Assembly: GCA_030632745.1 (NCBI GenBank)
Contig: DAOVUE010000153.1
Location: forward strand, 1 to 5,279
Direction of reading: 5' to 3'
Length of the DNA stretch: 5,279 nt
DNA from: Pseudomonadota bacterium
Lineage (GTDB): Bacteria > Pseudomonadota > Gammaproteobacteria > GRL18
The position numbers were made by a program, and so were the translations under genes. This document shows, in pieces, positions 1 to 5,032 of the stretch (positions are counted from its first letter, which is position 1; every line of letters begins with the position of its first letter). A model generated the notes under the pieces. It was given only the letters and a program-made list of their open reading frames with translations. It ran no database searches and was not told the origin of the DNA.

Positions 1-281
1 AGTAAATCACAGGCTTCAACGGCTAATTGCCATTCTTCATGGGCGATACAAATATCAAAAGCAGCCTTGGCATGATTCCAGACTTCACTCATTTGCGTCA
101 TACCCAGTTCAGCATTCGCTAAATCCAGTAAAATCCTGGCTCGCTCCATTGGTTCAACCACAGAGGGTAACTGAGCCAGTTTTTCACTCAATTTTGCTAC
201 TTGTTCAGCAAGAAATTCACGTGATTCTCTGGCATCTGAAGTTTCAATAAAATCCTGTTTTTGTGTGTTTTTTTCGCTCAT
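1..281 (-). CDS. Hypothetical helical protein, C-terminus cut off by the window edge
   Basis: This is the N-terminal 93 residues of a protein whose 3' part lies beyond the left edge. I do not recognise a named family. It begins MSEKNTQKQDF, has a charged, probably coiled N-terminal stretch (about residues 15-40), and then paired amphipathic helices (LLDLANAELGM, VWNHAKAAFDICIAHEEWQLAVEACDLL in two parts) that look like TPR-type helical hairpins. The ATG at 279-281 is supported by AGGA (288-291 on this strand) six bases upstream, which overlaps the TAG stop of the preceding gene; the gap is only 8 bp, so the two genes are very probably co-transcribed and translationally close. There is no signal peptide or membrane segment in the visible part, so a cytoplasmic location is likely. 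The function is unknown; a scaffold or protein-protein interaction role is only an inference from the helical pattern. Confidence 0.8.
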   Translation of the reverse strand, partial: MSEKNTQKQDFIETSDARESREFLAEQVAKLSEKLAQLPSVVEPMERARILLDLANAELGMTQMSEVWNHAKAAFDICIAHEEWQLAVEACDL

Positions 282-289
282 TAAATTTC

Positions 290-967
290 CTAATTAGATG
301 ATTCCTGTAGTAGATTCTGCATTAATTTTAACCGTTTCCATGCGTCGGGAAGATCCTGCTGCTGCTGAAGTTTTTGATCTAATAATGTGACCGACTGTTG
401 ACATAGAGACTGCTGCTGCTGCGTATCAAATAAATAGAATGCGGCAGTGACTGAATCTTCTGATTCACTGAGTAAAGTGGGGACTAATTCATCTTCTACA
501 ATGGGTGATTGAGGTCTCAGCAGATCCACCACTAAAGGAAATTGCAGCAGACGGTAATGGGTTGTTCTTGCCAGTTCTTCTTCCTGAAGATTGATCTCAG
601 CTTCTGCATCACCCTTTGCACTTTTCCAGACAGCACTCATTATAATACCCACCAACTTGGTTATGGCTTGTTTTTCGGCATCATTATCCCCTGCCAGACC
701 ACAACATTGTTCATAGCATTGATCAAGGCGTGATTTAAGATCCAGCATTTTTTCACTGCCTTCACTGGCATTTAATAAAGTGACCTCTTCAATAAGTCCC
801 TGAAAAATTGCAATAAAATCATCCTGCTCCTGTTCATCCATATAACGGGCACCTAATAGACGTTGTTCACTAAATTCCTGTTGCTCTTCCGGGAATAATG
901 GATTTTTATACTGGCGTATCAGATGTCGTTCTTTGATACCGGGATGTGAAGAAAAAATTAGAGACAT
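290..967 (-). CDS. Conserved-looking hypothetical protein, 225 aa, glutamine-rich C-terminus
   Basis: This is a soluble, acidic, mostly helical protein of 225 residues that I cannot assign to a named family. Visible landmarks are an N-terminal block MSLIFSSHPGIKERHLIRQY, a central Cys cluster (CYEQCC, residues 84-89), a motif FPLVVDLLRP followed by EDELVPTLLSE (about 143-168), and a C-terminal helical part with two QQQQ runs (183-186 and 201-204) before LPDAWKRL. The FPLVVDLLRP/VPTLLSE section has the dense hydrophobic and Pro pattern of a conserved core rather than random reading frame. No signal peptide or transmembrane segment is present. The ATG at 965-967 lacks a good Shine-Dalgarno sequence; the next in-frame Met is at residue 43, inside what looks like real protein, so the first is preferred. 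It lies 31 bp after the 132-residue gene and 8 bp before the next gene, forming one operon. Cys84/88/89 might bind metal or form a disulfide, but this is speculative. Confidence 0.85.
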   Translation of the reverse strand: MSLIFSSHPGIKERHLIRQYKNPLFPEEQQEFSEQRLLGARYMDEQEQDDFIAIFQGLIEEVTLLNASEGSEKMLDLKSRLDQCYEQCCGLAGDNDAEKQAITKLVGIIMSAVWKSAKGDAEAEINLQEEELARTTHYRLLQFPLVVDLLRPQSPIVEDELVPTLLSESEDSVTAAFYLFDTQQQQSLCQQSVTLLDQKLQQQQDLPDAWKRLKLMQNLLQESSN

Positions 968-998
968 ATTAAACTTTTATTATAAATATATATTGGAC

Positions 999-1397
999 TT
1001 AATGTAATTTAACATTAGCTTGAAATTGAATTTTTTGACCCTGAGATTTAACTTCATCAAAGATAAATTCAACACCAATTCTCCGGCCTGATGCCCCTTC
1101 TTTAGTCTTCGCCTTAGCCTGTTTTAAATCAGGCATACGATTGACCAGATAAGTAAATAACATAATAGCTTCCTGATCATTTTCTTTCAGTAAGGCATTA
1201 ACCAGATTCAGTGCCACAAATTGTGTTTTTTGTTGAAAATCCGGATTGGATATGGACTCTTCACCTAAAATAAATCCCTTATCCATCATGGCATCCATAT
1301 TGTCGAGATAATTTTTCTGCTGTTCAGGCAAGGTTTGTGATCGATCATAGCTTAACACTTCCTGATCTTCCATTAAAAAACCAACCTTATCCGACAT
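999..1397 (-). CDS. Hypothetical protein, 132 aa, first gene of the leftward operon
   Basis: This is a small soluble protein of 132 residues; I do not recognise the family. The N-terminal half is acidic and helical (LPEQQKNYLDNMDAMMDKGF, residues 23-42); the middle (QFVALNLVNALL, IMLFTYLVNRMPDL) looks like two packed helices; the last third switches to a basic linker (KQAKAKTKEGASGRR) and alternating strand-like residues (IGVEFIFDEV, KIQFQANVKL), suggesting a small alpha/beta fold. No signal peptide or membrane helix is seen. The ATG at 1395-1397 is well supported by AGGAG about six bases upstream (complement of ctcct at 1403-1407). It is the promoter-proximal gene of the leftward unit, 31 bp ahead of the 225-residue gene, and diverges from the antitoxin-like gene. 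The function is unknown; the conserved order with two other unknown genes suggests a shared task. Confidence 0.8.
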   Translation of the reverse strand: MSDKVGFLMEDQEVLSYDRSQTLPEQQKNYLDNMDAMMDKGFILGEESISNPDFQQKTQFVALNLVNALLKENDQEAIMLFTYLVNRMPDLKQAKAKTKEGASGRRIGVEFIFDEVKSQGQKIQFQANVKLH

Positions 1398-1426
1398 TAG
1401 AGCTCCTTTTTATTTAAAATAGAAAA

Positions 1427-1432
1427 ATTATA
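1427..1432 (-). promoter_or_regulatory. Candidate -10 box for the leftward three-gene operon
   Basis: On the minus strand these six bases read TATAAT, a perfect sigma-70 -10 hexamer, 29 bp upstream of the ATG of the 132-residue gene. No convincing -35 hexamer is found at 16-18 bp spacing, although the region is very AT-rich. A single hexamer match in AT-rich DNA is weak evidence; the position in a divergent gap and the distance to a gene with a strong Shine-Dalgarno make it plausible. Confidence 0.35.
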
Positions 1433-1490
1433 CATTTAATGATACAATATTTTCTTAGTGTTTTACTAGGTTATATTGCACTTAAATTAA

Positions 1491-1496
1491 TATAAT
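1491..1496 (+). promoter_or_regulatory. Candidate -10 box for the antitoxin-like gene and purT
   Basis: TATAAT is a perfect sigma-70 -10 hexamer in the divergent gap, placing a likely transcription start near 1503 and a 5' leader of about 80 bases before the ATG at 1582. The best -35 at normal spacing is poor (aggtta/taggtt around 1467-1473); TTGCAC at 1476-1481 is a better match but too close. A promoter with a weak -35 would fit one that needs or is modulated by a regulator, which is inference. Confidence 0.4.
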
Positions 1497-1511
1497 CGTT
1501 ATTTAGGTTTA

Positions 1512-1538
1512 AGGGACTTTAATAAATGCCAAGTCCCT
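1512..1538. promoter_or_regulatory. 8-bp perfect inverted repeat in the leader of the antitoxin-like gene
   Basis: The arms agggactt (1512-1519) and aagtccct (1531-1538) are perfect reverse complements around an 11-base spacer. The repeat starts about 15 bp after the candidate TATAAT, so it would lie at the very start of the transcript. As DNA it could be an operator for the downstream DNA-binding-type protein (autoregulation is common for MbcA/ParS/Xre antitoxins); as RNA it would form a 5' stem-loop. It has no T-run after it on the plus strand, so it is not a standard intrinsic terminator. Confidence 0.45.
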
Positions 1539-1581
1539 AACTATTATCCAGCATAAAATTTGGCTGAGGGCTCTTGTTTAT

Positions 1582-1989
1582 ATGAATACCATGCAAAATA
1601 ATATATCCGCTGATCATAACATAGAATTAACCCGTGCAGTAATGCACACATTAGATGACTGGAAGCTGGATGGCCAGCATATTTTATCTGTCATGGCTTT
1701 ACCCGATAACATTAAAGTGCGTCATCTTTCAAAATTTCGCCAATCTGAAGCGTTTCCAGATACACCGGGGGTCAATGAACGATTACGTCATGTACTGGGA
1801 ATCATCGATGCCCTGGCCACCAGCTATCCAACTAATCCGAAAATGTCTTTATTCTGGATGACCCGCAGAAGTAAAAAATTCCAAAACCGAACTCCCATTC
1901 AGGTTATTGTTGAAGATGATTTAGAGGGCCTGATCACCATACGCAAGCATTTAGACTGCAGTTACGACTGGTTTGGTGATAAGAATTAA
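1582..1989 (+). CDS. Orphan Xre/MbcA/ParS-type antitoxin-like protein (DUF2384-like C-terminus)
   Basis: This is a 135-residue soluble protein. The C-terminal part (about residues 84-130: NPKMSLFWM, then F.NRTPIQVIVEDDLEGL and a final IRKHLD helix) follows the pattern of the MbcA/ParS toxin-binding domain (formerly DUF2384), where a Trp-containing helix leads to a 'PIxVI' turn and a last helix. The N-terminal part (about 15-80) is all-helical, with SVMALPDNIKVRHLSKFR and an ERLRHVLGIIDAL helix, as in the Xre-like half of these proteins. In typical type II systems such a gene sits beside a RES-domain toxin; none is present here, the next gene being purT 21 bp downstream. The usual Gly of the domain's last turn is replaced by DDLEG. 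ATG 1582 is chosen over 1591 because GAGGG (1566-1570) lies 11 bases upstream. A stand-alone transcription regulator is the likeliest role; a degenerate antitoxin is the alternative. Confidence 0.7.
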   Translation: MNTMQNNISADHNIELTRAVMHTLDDWKLDGQHILSVMALPDNIKVRHLSKFRQSEAFPDTPGVNERLRHVLGIIDALATSYPTNPKMSLFWMTRRSKKFQNRTPIQVIVEDDLEGLITIRKHLDCSYDWFGDKN

Positions 1990-2010
1990 TGTTGACAGGA
2001 ATTTAACAGC

Positions 2011-3189
2011 ATGAAAATAGGTACTCCCTTATCCCCGACCGGCACCCGTGTTCTTTTTTGTGGTGGTGGTGAATTAGCCAAAGAAGTTGTGCTTGAGTTA
2101 CAACGTTTTGGTGTAGAAGTTATTGTTGTCGATCGTTATAACAACGCACCGGCAATGCAGCTAGCTCATCGATCCCATGTGGTTAATATGCTCGATGGTG
2201 ATGCTCTTCGTCAGGTCATCGAAAAAGAGCAGCCCCATTATATCGTACCGGAAATCGAAGCAATTGCAACCGACACTCTGCTGCAGTTAGAAAAAGAAAA
2301 TTTTAATATTATACCCACAGCCCGGGCGGCTAATCTCACCATGAATCGTGAAGGGATCCGACGCCTTGCTGCACAAGAGCTGGGAATCAAAACATCTCCC
2401 TTTAAGTTTGCTGAAACTAAACAAGAGTATCTAAACGCTGTCAAAGAAATTGGTATTCCCTGCGTCGTTAAGCCTATTATGAGCTCATCAGGAAAAGGTC
2501 AAAGTACTATTCATGCAGAGGATGATATAGAAAAAACCTGGCAATATGCACAGCAAGGGGGCCGCAGTGGTGAAGGCAAAGTCATTATTGAAGGTTTTGT
2601 TGAATTTGATTATGAAATTACCCTGCTGACCGTTCGACATAGCAACGGTACTTCCTTTTGTGAACCCATTGGCCATAAACAAGTTGATGGTGACTACCGT
2701 GAATCCTGGCAGCCGCAGGCCATGAGTTCAAATGCTAAAGAAAAGTCTATGCAAATAGCAAAAACTATCACCGATAATCTGGGCGGCCGGGGAATTTTTG
2801 GTGTAGAGCTCTTTATTAAAGGCGATGAAGTTTATTTTAGTGAAGTATCACCCCGCCCTCACGACACGGGAATGGTCACTTTGATATCTCAGGACTTATC
2901 ACAATTTGCTTTACATGCCAGAGCGATTCTAGGCTTGCCTGTCCCGGCTATTAGACAATATGGACCTGCAGCCTCCAGCGTTATTTTAGTAAATGGCGAT
3001 TCATCACAAGTTGAGTTCAGCGGTTTAGAAAAGGTATTAGCAGAACCCGACACTCAACTGAGATTATTCGGCAAACCAAAAGTTAAAACTCAGCGTCGTA
3101 TGGGTGTAGTCCTCGCATTAGGAGATTCCATTGAACAGGCAAGAAGTAAAGCTGGCAGTGCATCTGACCAGGTAGTTGTGCATTTATAA
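2011..3189 (+). CDS. purT: Formate-dependent phosphoribosylglycinamide formyltransferase (GAR transformylase 2)
   Basis: PurT converts 5'-phosphoribosylglycinamide, formate and ATP to formyl-GAR, ADP and phosphate in the third step of de novo purine synthesis; it is the folate-independent alternative to PurN and acts in the cytoplasm. The protein has 392 residues, equal to E. coli PurT, with an ATP-grasp architecture: N-terminal pre-ATP-grasp fold with [11 protein letters not shown] (17-27), [13 protein letters not shown] (76-88), the [10 protein letters not shown] block (111-120), ATP loop [13 protein letters not shown] (152-164), hinge [16 protein letters not shown] (191-206), metal ligands Glu266 (FGVELF) and Glu278 ([21 protein letters not shown] region), and C-terminal FGKP (353-356) and RRMGV. 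All catalytic and substrate-binding residues known for the family appear present. The ATG has AGGA (1997-2000) 10 bases upstream. It follows the antitoxin-like gene by 21 bp and so is probably co-transcribed with it. No PUR-box-like operator was recognised. Confidence 0.98.
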   Translation: MKIGTPLSPTGTRVLFCGGGELAKEVVLELQRFGVEVIVVDRYNNAPAMQLAHRSHVVNMLDGDALRQVIEKEQPHYIVPEIEAIATDTLLQLEKENFNIIPTARAANLTMNREGIRRLAAQELGIKTSPFKFAETKQEYLNAVKEIGIPCVVKPIMSSSGKGQSTIHAEDDIEKTWQYAQQGGRSGEGKVIIEGFVEFDYEITLLTVRHSNGTSFCEPIGHKQVDGDYRESWQPQAMSSNAKEKSMQIAKTITDNLGGRGIFGVELFIKGDEVYFSEVSPRPHDTGMVTLISQDLSQFALHARAILGLPVPAIRQYGPAASSVILVNGDSSQVEFSGLEKVLAEPDTQLRLFGKPKVKTQRRMGVVLALGDSIEQARSKAGSASDQVVVHL

Positions 3190-3828
3190 TCAATTTTTAT
3201 CTGAACCTGACGTCATTAGTCGATCAATTCTACGCACATAATGACGTGTTGCCGGGGGAGTAAAGGGTGAAACATTTTCCCATTTAGCAATTTCATCCGG
3301 ATTATCTTTATGTTTTATTTTAGATTTATTTAATGCTTTTAATACCCGGTAAAAACCCGCATTATAGCTGGCAAAAGTAAATTTTAAGCGTTCTTCCTGT
3401 GTAATATCTCTTTTGATCCAGCGTTTATATAATTGACGGTTATAATAAATTCCAGCCGCAATATTCCAGCGGGGTACATCAATTTTGCCCAGGTTTTTTT
3501 TGCTTTTCAGGATCTCATCATAAGTTTTCGGCATAATCTGCATAATACCTATGGCACCTACAGTGCTTTTTGCCTTAGGATTTAAGCCTGATTCAGCAAT
3601 ACCCTGAGCCTTGAACCAGTGCCAGTCAAACCCCACTCCAAAATAATGCTTGGAATTCTTGCGAAAATGGCGATCGTATTTTTTACTCCAGTGTTTATGC
3701 TTTACATGTTTATAAACACTGGCCATAGCCACAGCAGGGATCAGCATGATAACAATCCATAGACTGATGCTGCGCCAGGTAGAGCTTCGCCAGTGAGAGC
3801 TGCGCCAGGAAGAGCCTCGCCAGGACAT
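3190..3828 (-). CDS. Secreted lytic transglycosylase (SLT domain) with N-terminal WR repeat
   Basis: This is a family 1 soluble lytic transglycosylase-type enzyme that cleaves the MurNAc-GlcNAc bond of peptidoglycan to form 1,6-anhydroMurNAc ends. Of 212 residues, about 65-205 are the SLT domain: catalytic Glu79 in AQGIAESGLNP, GAIGIMQIMP (91-100), NIAAGIYYN (122-130), FASYNAGFYRV (152-162) and RHYVRRI (195-201), all in family order. A hydrophobic segment (about 21-36) ending AVAMA-SVY looks like a signal peptide with an Ala-x-Ala cleavage site after residue 36, giving a periplasmic enzyme; a retained membrane anchor is possible. The n-region is unusually long and repetitive (WRGSS, WRSSH, WRSST, WRSI). 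The ATG overlaps the TAA of the upstream DUF350 gene as TAATG and has no clear Shine-Dalgarno of its own, suggesting translational coupling. The TGA abuts the purT stop. It resembles the catalytic part of MltF-like enzymes, but without the solute-binding domain. Confidence 0.92.
   Translation of the reverse strand: MSWRGSSWRSSHWRSSTWRSISLWIVIMLIPAVAMASVYKHVKHKHWSKKYDRHFRKNSKHYFGVGFDWHWFKAQGIAESGLNPKAKSTVGAIGIMQIMPKTYDEILKSKKNLGKIDVPRWNIAAGIYYNRQLYKRWIKRDITQEERLKFTFASYNAGFYRVLKALNKSKIKHKDNPDEIAKWENVSPFTPPATRHYVRRIDRLMTSGSDKN
3773..3825 (-). repeat. 15-bp tandem repeat (3.5 copies) at the 5' end of the transglycosylase gene
   Basis: On the plus strand the units are cgccaggtagagctt (3773-3787), cgccagtgagagctg (3788-3802), cgccaggaagagcct (3803-3817) and a half unit cgccagga (3818-3825). 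Being a multiple of three, it encodes in-frame five-residue repeats of the type W-R-S/G-S-x directly after the initiator Met and before the hydrophobic segment. Copies differ by two to four bases, so the array is not brand new, but the period is exact. Confidence 0.85.
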
Positions 3829-4058
3829 TAGTTGAGGCCTAAACCGATAACCAAACCCAATGCAGTACCTATTCCAATAAACATCCCCATCAGCATTAAA
3901 CCTACAGCAATATTACCCTTTGCTAACTGATTAGGAATACTAAAACTAACAATATGACTGAATAATTTACAACCAAACCACATAAAGAATAAAGTTAAAA
4001 TCCCCCCCATACACGCATATAATATGTTAAGAAAAATGGGATCGATGGTATCTGTCAC
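3828..4058 (-). CDS. DUF350 family small membrane protein
   Basis: This is a 76-residue integral inner-membrane protein. Two hydrophobic segments are evident: about residues 8-38 (FLNILYACMGGILTLFFMWF and on) and 49-75 (AVGLMLMGMFIGIGTALGL). The loop between them, NQLAKGNIAVGLMLMG with the Lys-Gly-Asn just before the second helix, is the signature of the DUF350 family, usually found as one or two copies of this two-helix unit; here there is a single copy. The family's biochemical role is not established. The start is GTG at 4056-4058: it is preceded by AAGGAG seven bases upstream (complement of ctcctt at 4065-4070), whereas the first in-frame ATG would delete much of helix 1. Its TAA shares a base with the ATG of the lytic transglycosylase, so the two are translated together, hinting at an envelope-related role. 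This is inference from context only. Confidence 0.85.
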   Translation of the reverse strand: MTDTIDPIFLNILYACMGGILTLFFMWFGCKLFSHIVSFSIPNQLAKGNIAVGLMLMGMFIGIGTALGLVIGLGLN

Positions 4059-4083
4059 TTTAAACTCCTTGGTTAATTTGAGC

Positions 4084-4143
4084 TTAGCTAATGGCTTTTT
4101 ATTTTAGCTAATGGCTTCTTATTTTAGCTAATGGCTTCACTAT
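4084..4143. repeat. Three tandem copies of a 20-bp repeat between tsaB and the DUF350 gene
   Basis: Units begin at 4084, 4104 and 4124, each opening ttagctaatggctt with a variable last six bases (ttatt-type tail in the first two, cactat in the third). Units 1 and 2 differ at one base. Every unit contains the 8-bp palindrome ttagctaa, so any two units can also pair as an 8-bp stem with a 12-base loop. The array fills most of the 112-bp gap and lies between the candidate -10 box and the Shine-Dalgarno of the DUF350 gene, so it would be in the untranslated leader. Phase of about two helical turns would suit a protein-binding array; simple slippage is the alternative. Confidence 0.9.
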
Positions 4144-4147
4144 TATA
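4142..4147 (-). promoter_or_regulatory. Candidate -10 box for the DUF350-transglycosylase pair
   Basis: The minus strand reads TATAAT here, 84 bp upstream of the GTG start and just after the tsaB stop. At 17-bp spacing the -35 region is TAAATT, a poor match. If used, the transcript leader would contain the three 20-bp repeats. The evidence is a single hexamer in AT-rich DNA. Confidence 0.35.
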
Positions 4148-4170
4148 AAGAAGCATTAACTACAAATTTA

Positions 4171-4989
4171 CTAACTTTTTTGTGCCGCTTTTTGTACCGT
4201 TTTTTTTGCAGCTTTTTTTGCAATGTTGTCCCTTAAATACACCGGACTCACCCGTTCAGCAGCCACTAGATTCTCCTGTTCAATTTCTTTAAATGCCAGG
4301 AAAGCAATATCTTCAGCATAGGGATAGGCACTGTTTTCAATGGAATAGTCTTTATCAAAAGCCGGGGTTTTACATTGCTTTGAAATTTCTGATAATTGTT
4401 CCGCATAGACCCGCCAGCCATTTCCAACAATAGTACATTGTTCATCCGGCAGTATATTATGCTGCTGTAAAAATTCATCTAACTGCTGAGGTTTCATCAC
4501 TTGCTCCTCACCAATAAGAGTCATAAAGCCGTCGCTATACTCATATGCAGCAAAATAGATTTCATCCATACGTGCATCATTTGCCACTAAAACTTTACTA
4601 TTCTTGCCGATACTCCGGCTATTAATTTGGCTATTAATCTGGCTTTGAGAGGAAAACTCCTGCGCTCGATAAAATCGTTGAGCAACAGCAGATAAAGAGG
4701 AGATTTGAGCAACCGGAATGTCTGCACCATAAGAAAGAGCCTGAATGACTCCGGTTCCGACACGAACACCGGTAAAAGCACCCGGGCCTCGACCAAAAGC
4801 CAATACATCTATTTGTTTGATGTCTAATTCTGCTTGATTCAGGATGGAATCAAGCATAGGTAAAATAAGTTGTGTATGTCTTCTAGGTGCAATTTCAAAA
4901 CGTGTTATAGAAGTATAGTCCTGCTGATTACCATTTATTAATGCTGCCGAGCAAGCATGAGTGGATGTCTCAAGTGCTAAAATTTTCAT
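4171..4989 (-). CDS. tsaB: tRNA threonylcarbamoyladenosine biosynthesis protein TsaB
   Basis: TsaB partners TsaD and TsaE in transferring the threonylcarbamoyl group to A37 of ANN-decoding tRNAs (t6A); it is an ASKHA-fold protein that activates TsaD in the cytoplasm. The 272-residue product shows MKILALETSTHACSAAL (1-17), PRRHTQLILPML (35-46), the family hallmark AFGRGPGAFTGVRVGTG (64-80), NDARMDEIYFAAYE (137-150) and a C-terminal PVYLRDNIAKK, matching E. coli TsaB block by block. It is about 40 residues longer than E. coli TsaB (231 aa) owing to a SQIN-repeat insert around residues 113-131 and a Lys/Ala-rich tail of about 15 residues. The ATG at 4987-4989 is chosen because the conserved N-terminus starts there; the frame stays open upstream for 58 more codons, but these fall inside a repeat element. 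Shine-Dalgarno is weak. The gene at its 5' side is not in the window. Confidence 0.96.
   Translation of the reverse strand: MKILALETSTHACSAALINGNQQDYTSITRFEIAPRRHTQLILPMLDSILNQAELDIKQIDVLAFGRGPGAFTGVRVGTGVIQALSYGADIPVAQISSLSAVAQRFYRAQEFSSQSQINSQINSRSIGKNSKVLVANDARMDEIYFAAYEYSDGFMTLIGEEQVMKPQQLDEFLQQHNILPDEQCTIVGNGWRVYAEQLSEISKQCKTPAFDKDYSIENSAYPYAEDIAFLAFKEIEQENLVAAERVSPVYLRDNIAKKAAKKTVQKAAQKS
4617..4644 (-). repeat. 12-bp tandem repeat inside tsaB encoding SQIN-SQIN
   Basis: Plus-strand units ggctattaattt (4617-4628) and ggctattaatct (4629-4640), followed by ggct, give an in-frame Ser-Gln-Ile-Asn duplication at residues 116-123 of TsaB. It lies between the conserved AQRFYR helix and the NDARM strand, where E. 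coli TsaB has a short loop, so it is a tolerated surface insertion that arose by slippage. Confidence 0.8.
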
Positions 4990-5032
4990 TATAAATAGTC
5001 CGGACTTAGGGATTTGGTACGTTAATACTGAA

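Noticed and set aside
542..733. Plus-strand 63-codon open frame inside the 225-residue gene
   Set aside because: It is antisense to a well-formed gene, Cys/Phe-rich shadow composition, no ribosome site.
1476..1496. TTGCAC plus TATAAT as a complete promoter
   Set aside because: The spacer is only 9 bp, far from the 16-18 bp needed; only the -10 is retained as a candidate.
1655..1861. Alternative frame within the antitoxin-like gene
   Set aside because: It is a shadow of the longer frame, which has the recognisable domain pattern and the better start context.
1582..1989. Complete toxin-antitoxin module
   Set aside because: No RES-domain or other toxin gene lies on either side; the neighbours are purT and an unrelated divergent gene.
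3152..3171. Bulged hairpin ctggcag/ctgaccag near the end of purT as a terminator
   Set aside because: The stem is only 7 bp with a bulge, and no T-run follows directly; it is inside coding sequence.
3208..3215. Palindrome tgacgtca
   Set aside because: It is inside the coding sequence of the transglycosylase C-terminus, single copy, and 8-bp palindromes are expected by chance.
4988..4993. TATAAT on the minus strand overlapping the tsaB start codon
   Set aside because: Transcription would begin inside the gene and lose the start codon, so it cannot be the tsaB promoter.
4997..5006. Palindrome agtccggact just upstream of tsaB as an operator
   Set aside because: It is a single 10-bp site with no partner or known regulator; it may be chance, and lies too close to the start codon to judge.
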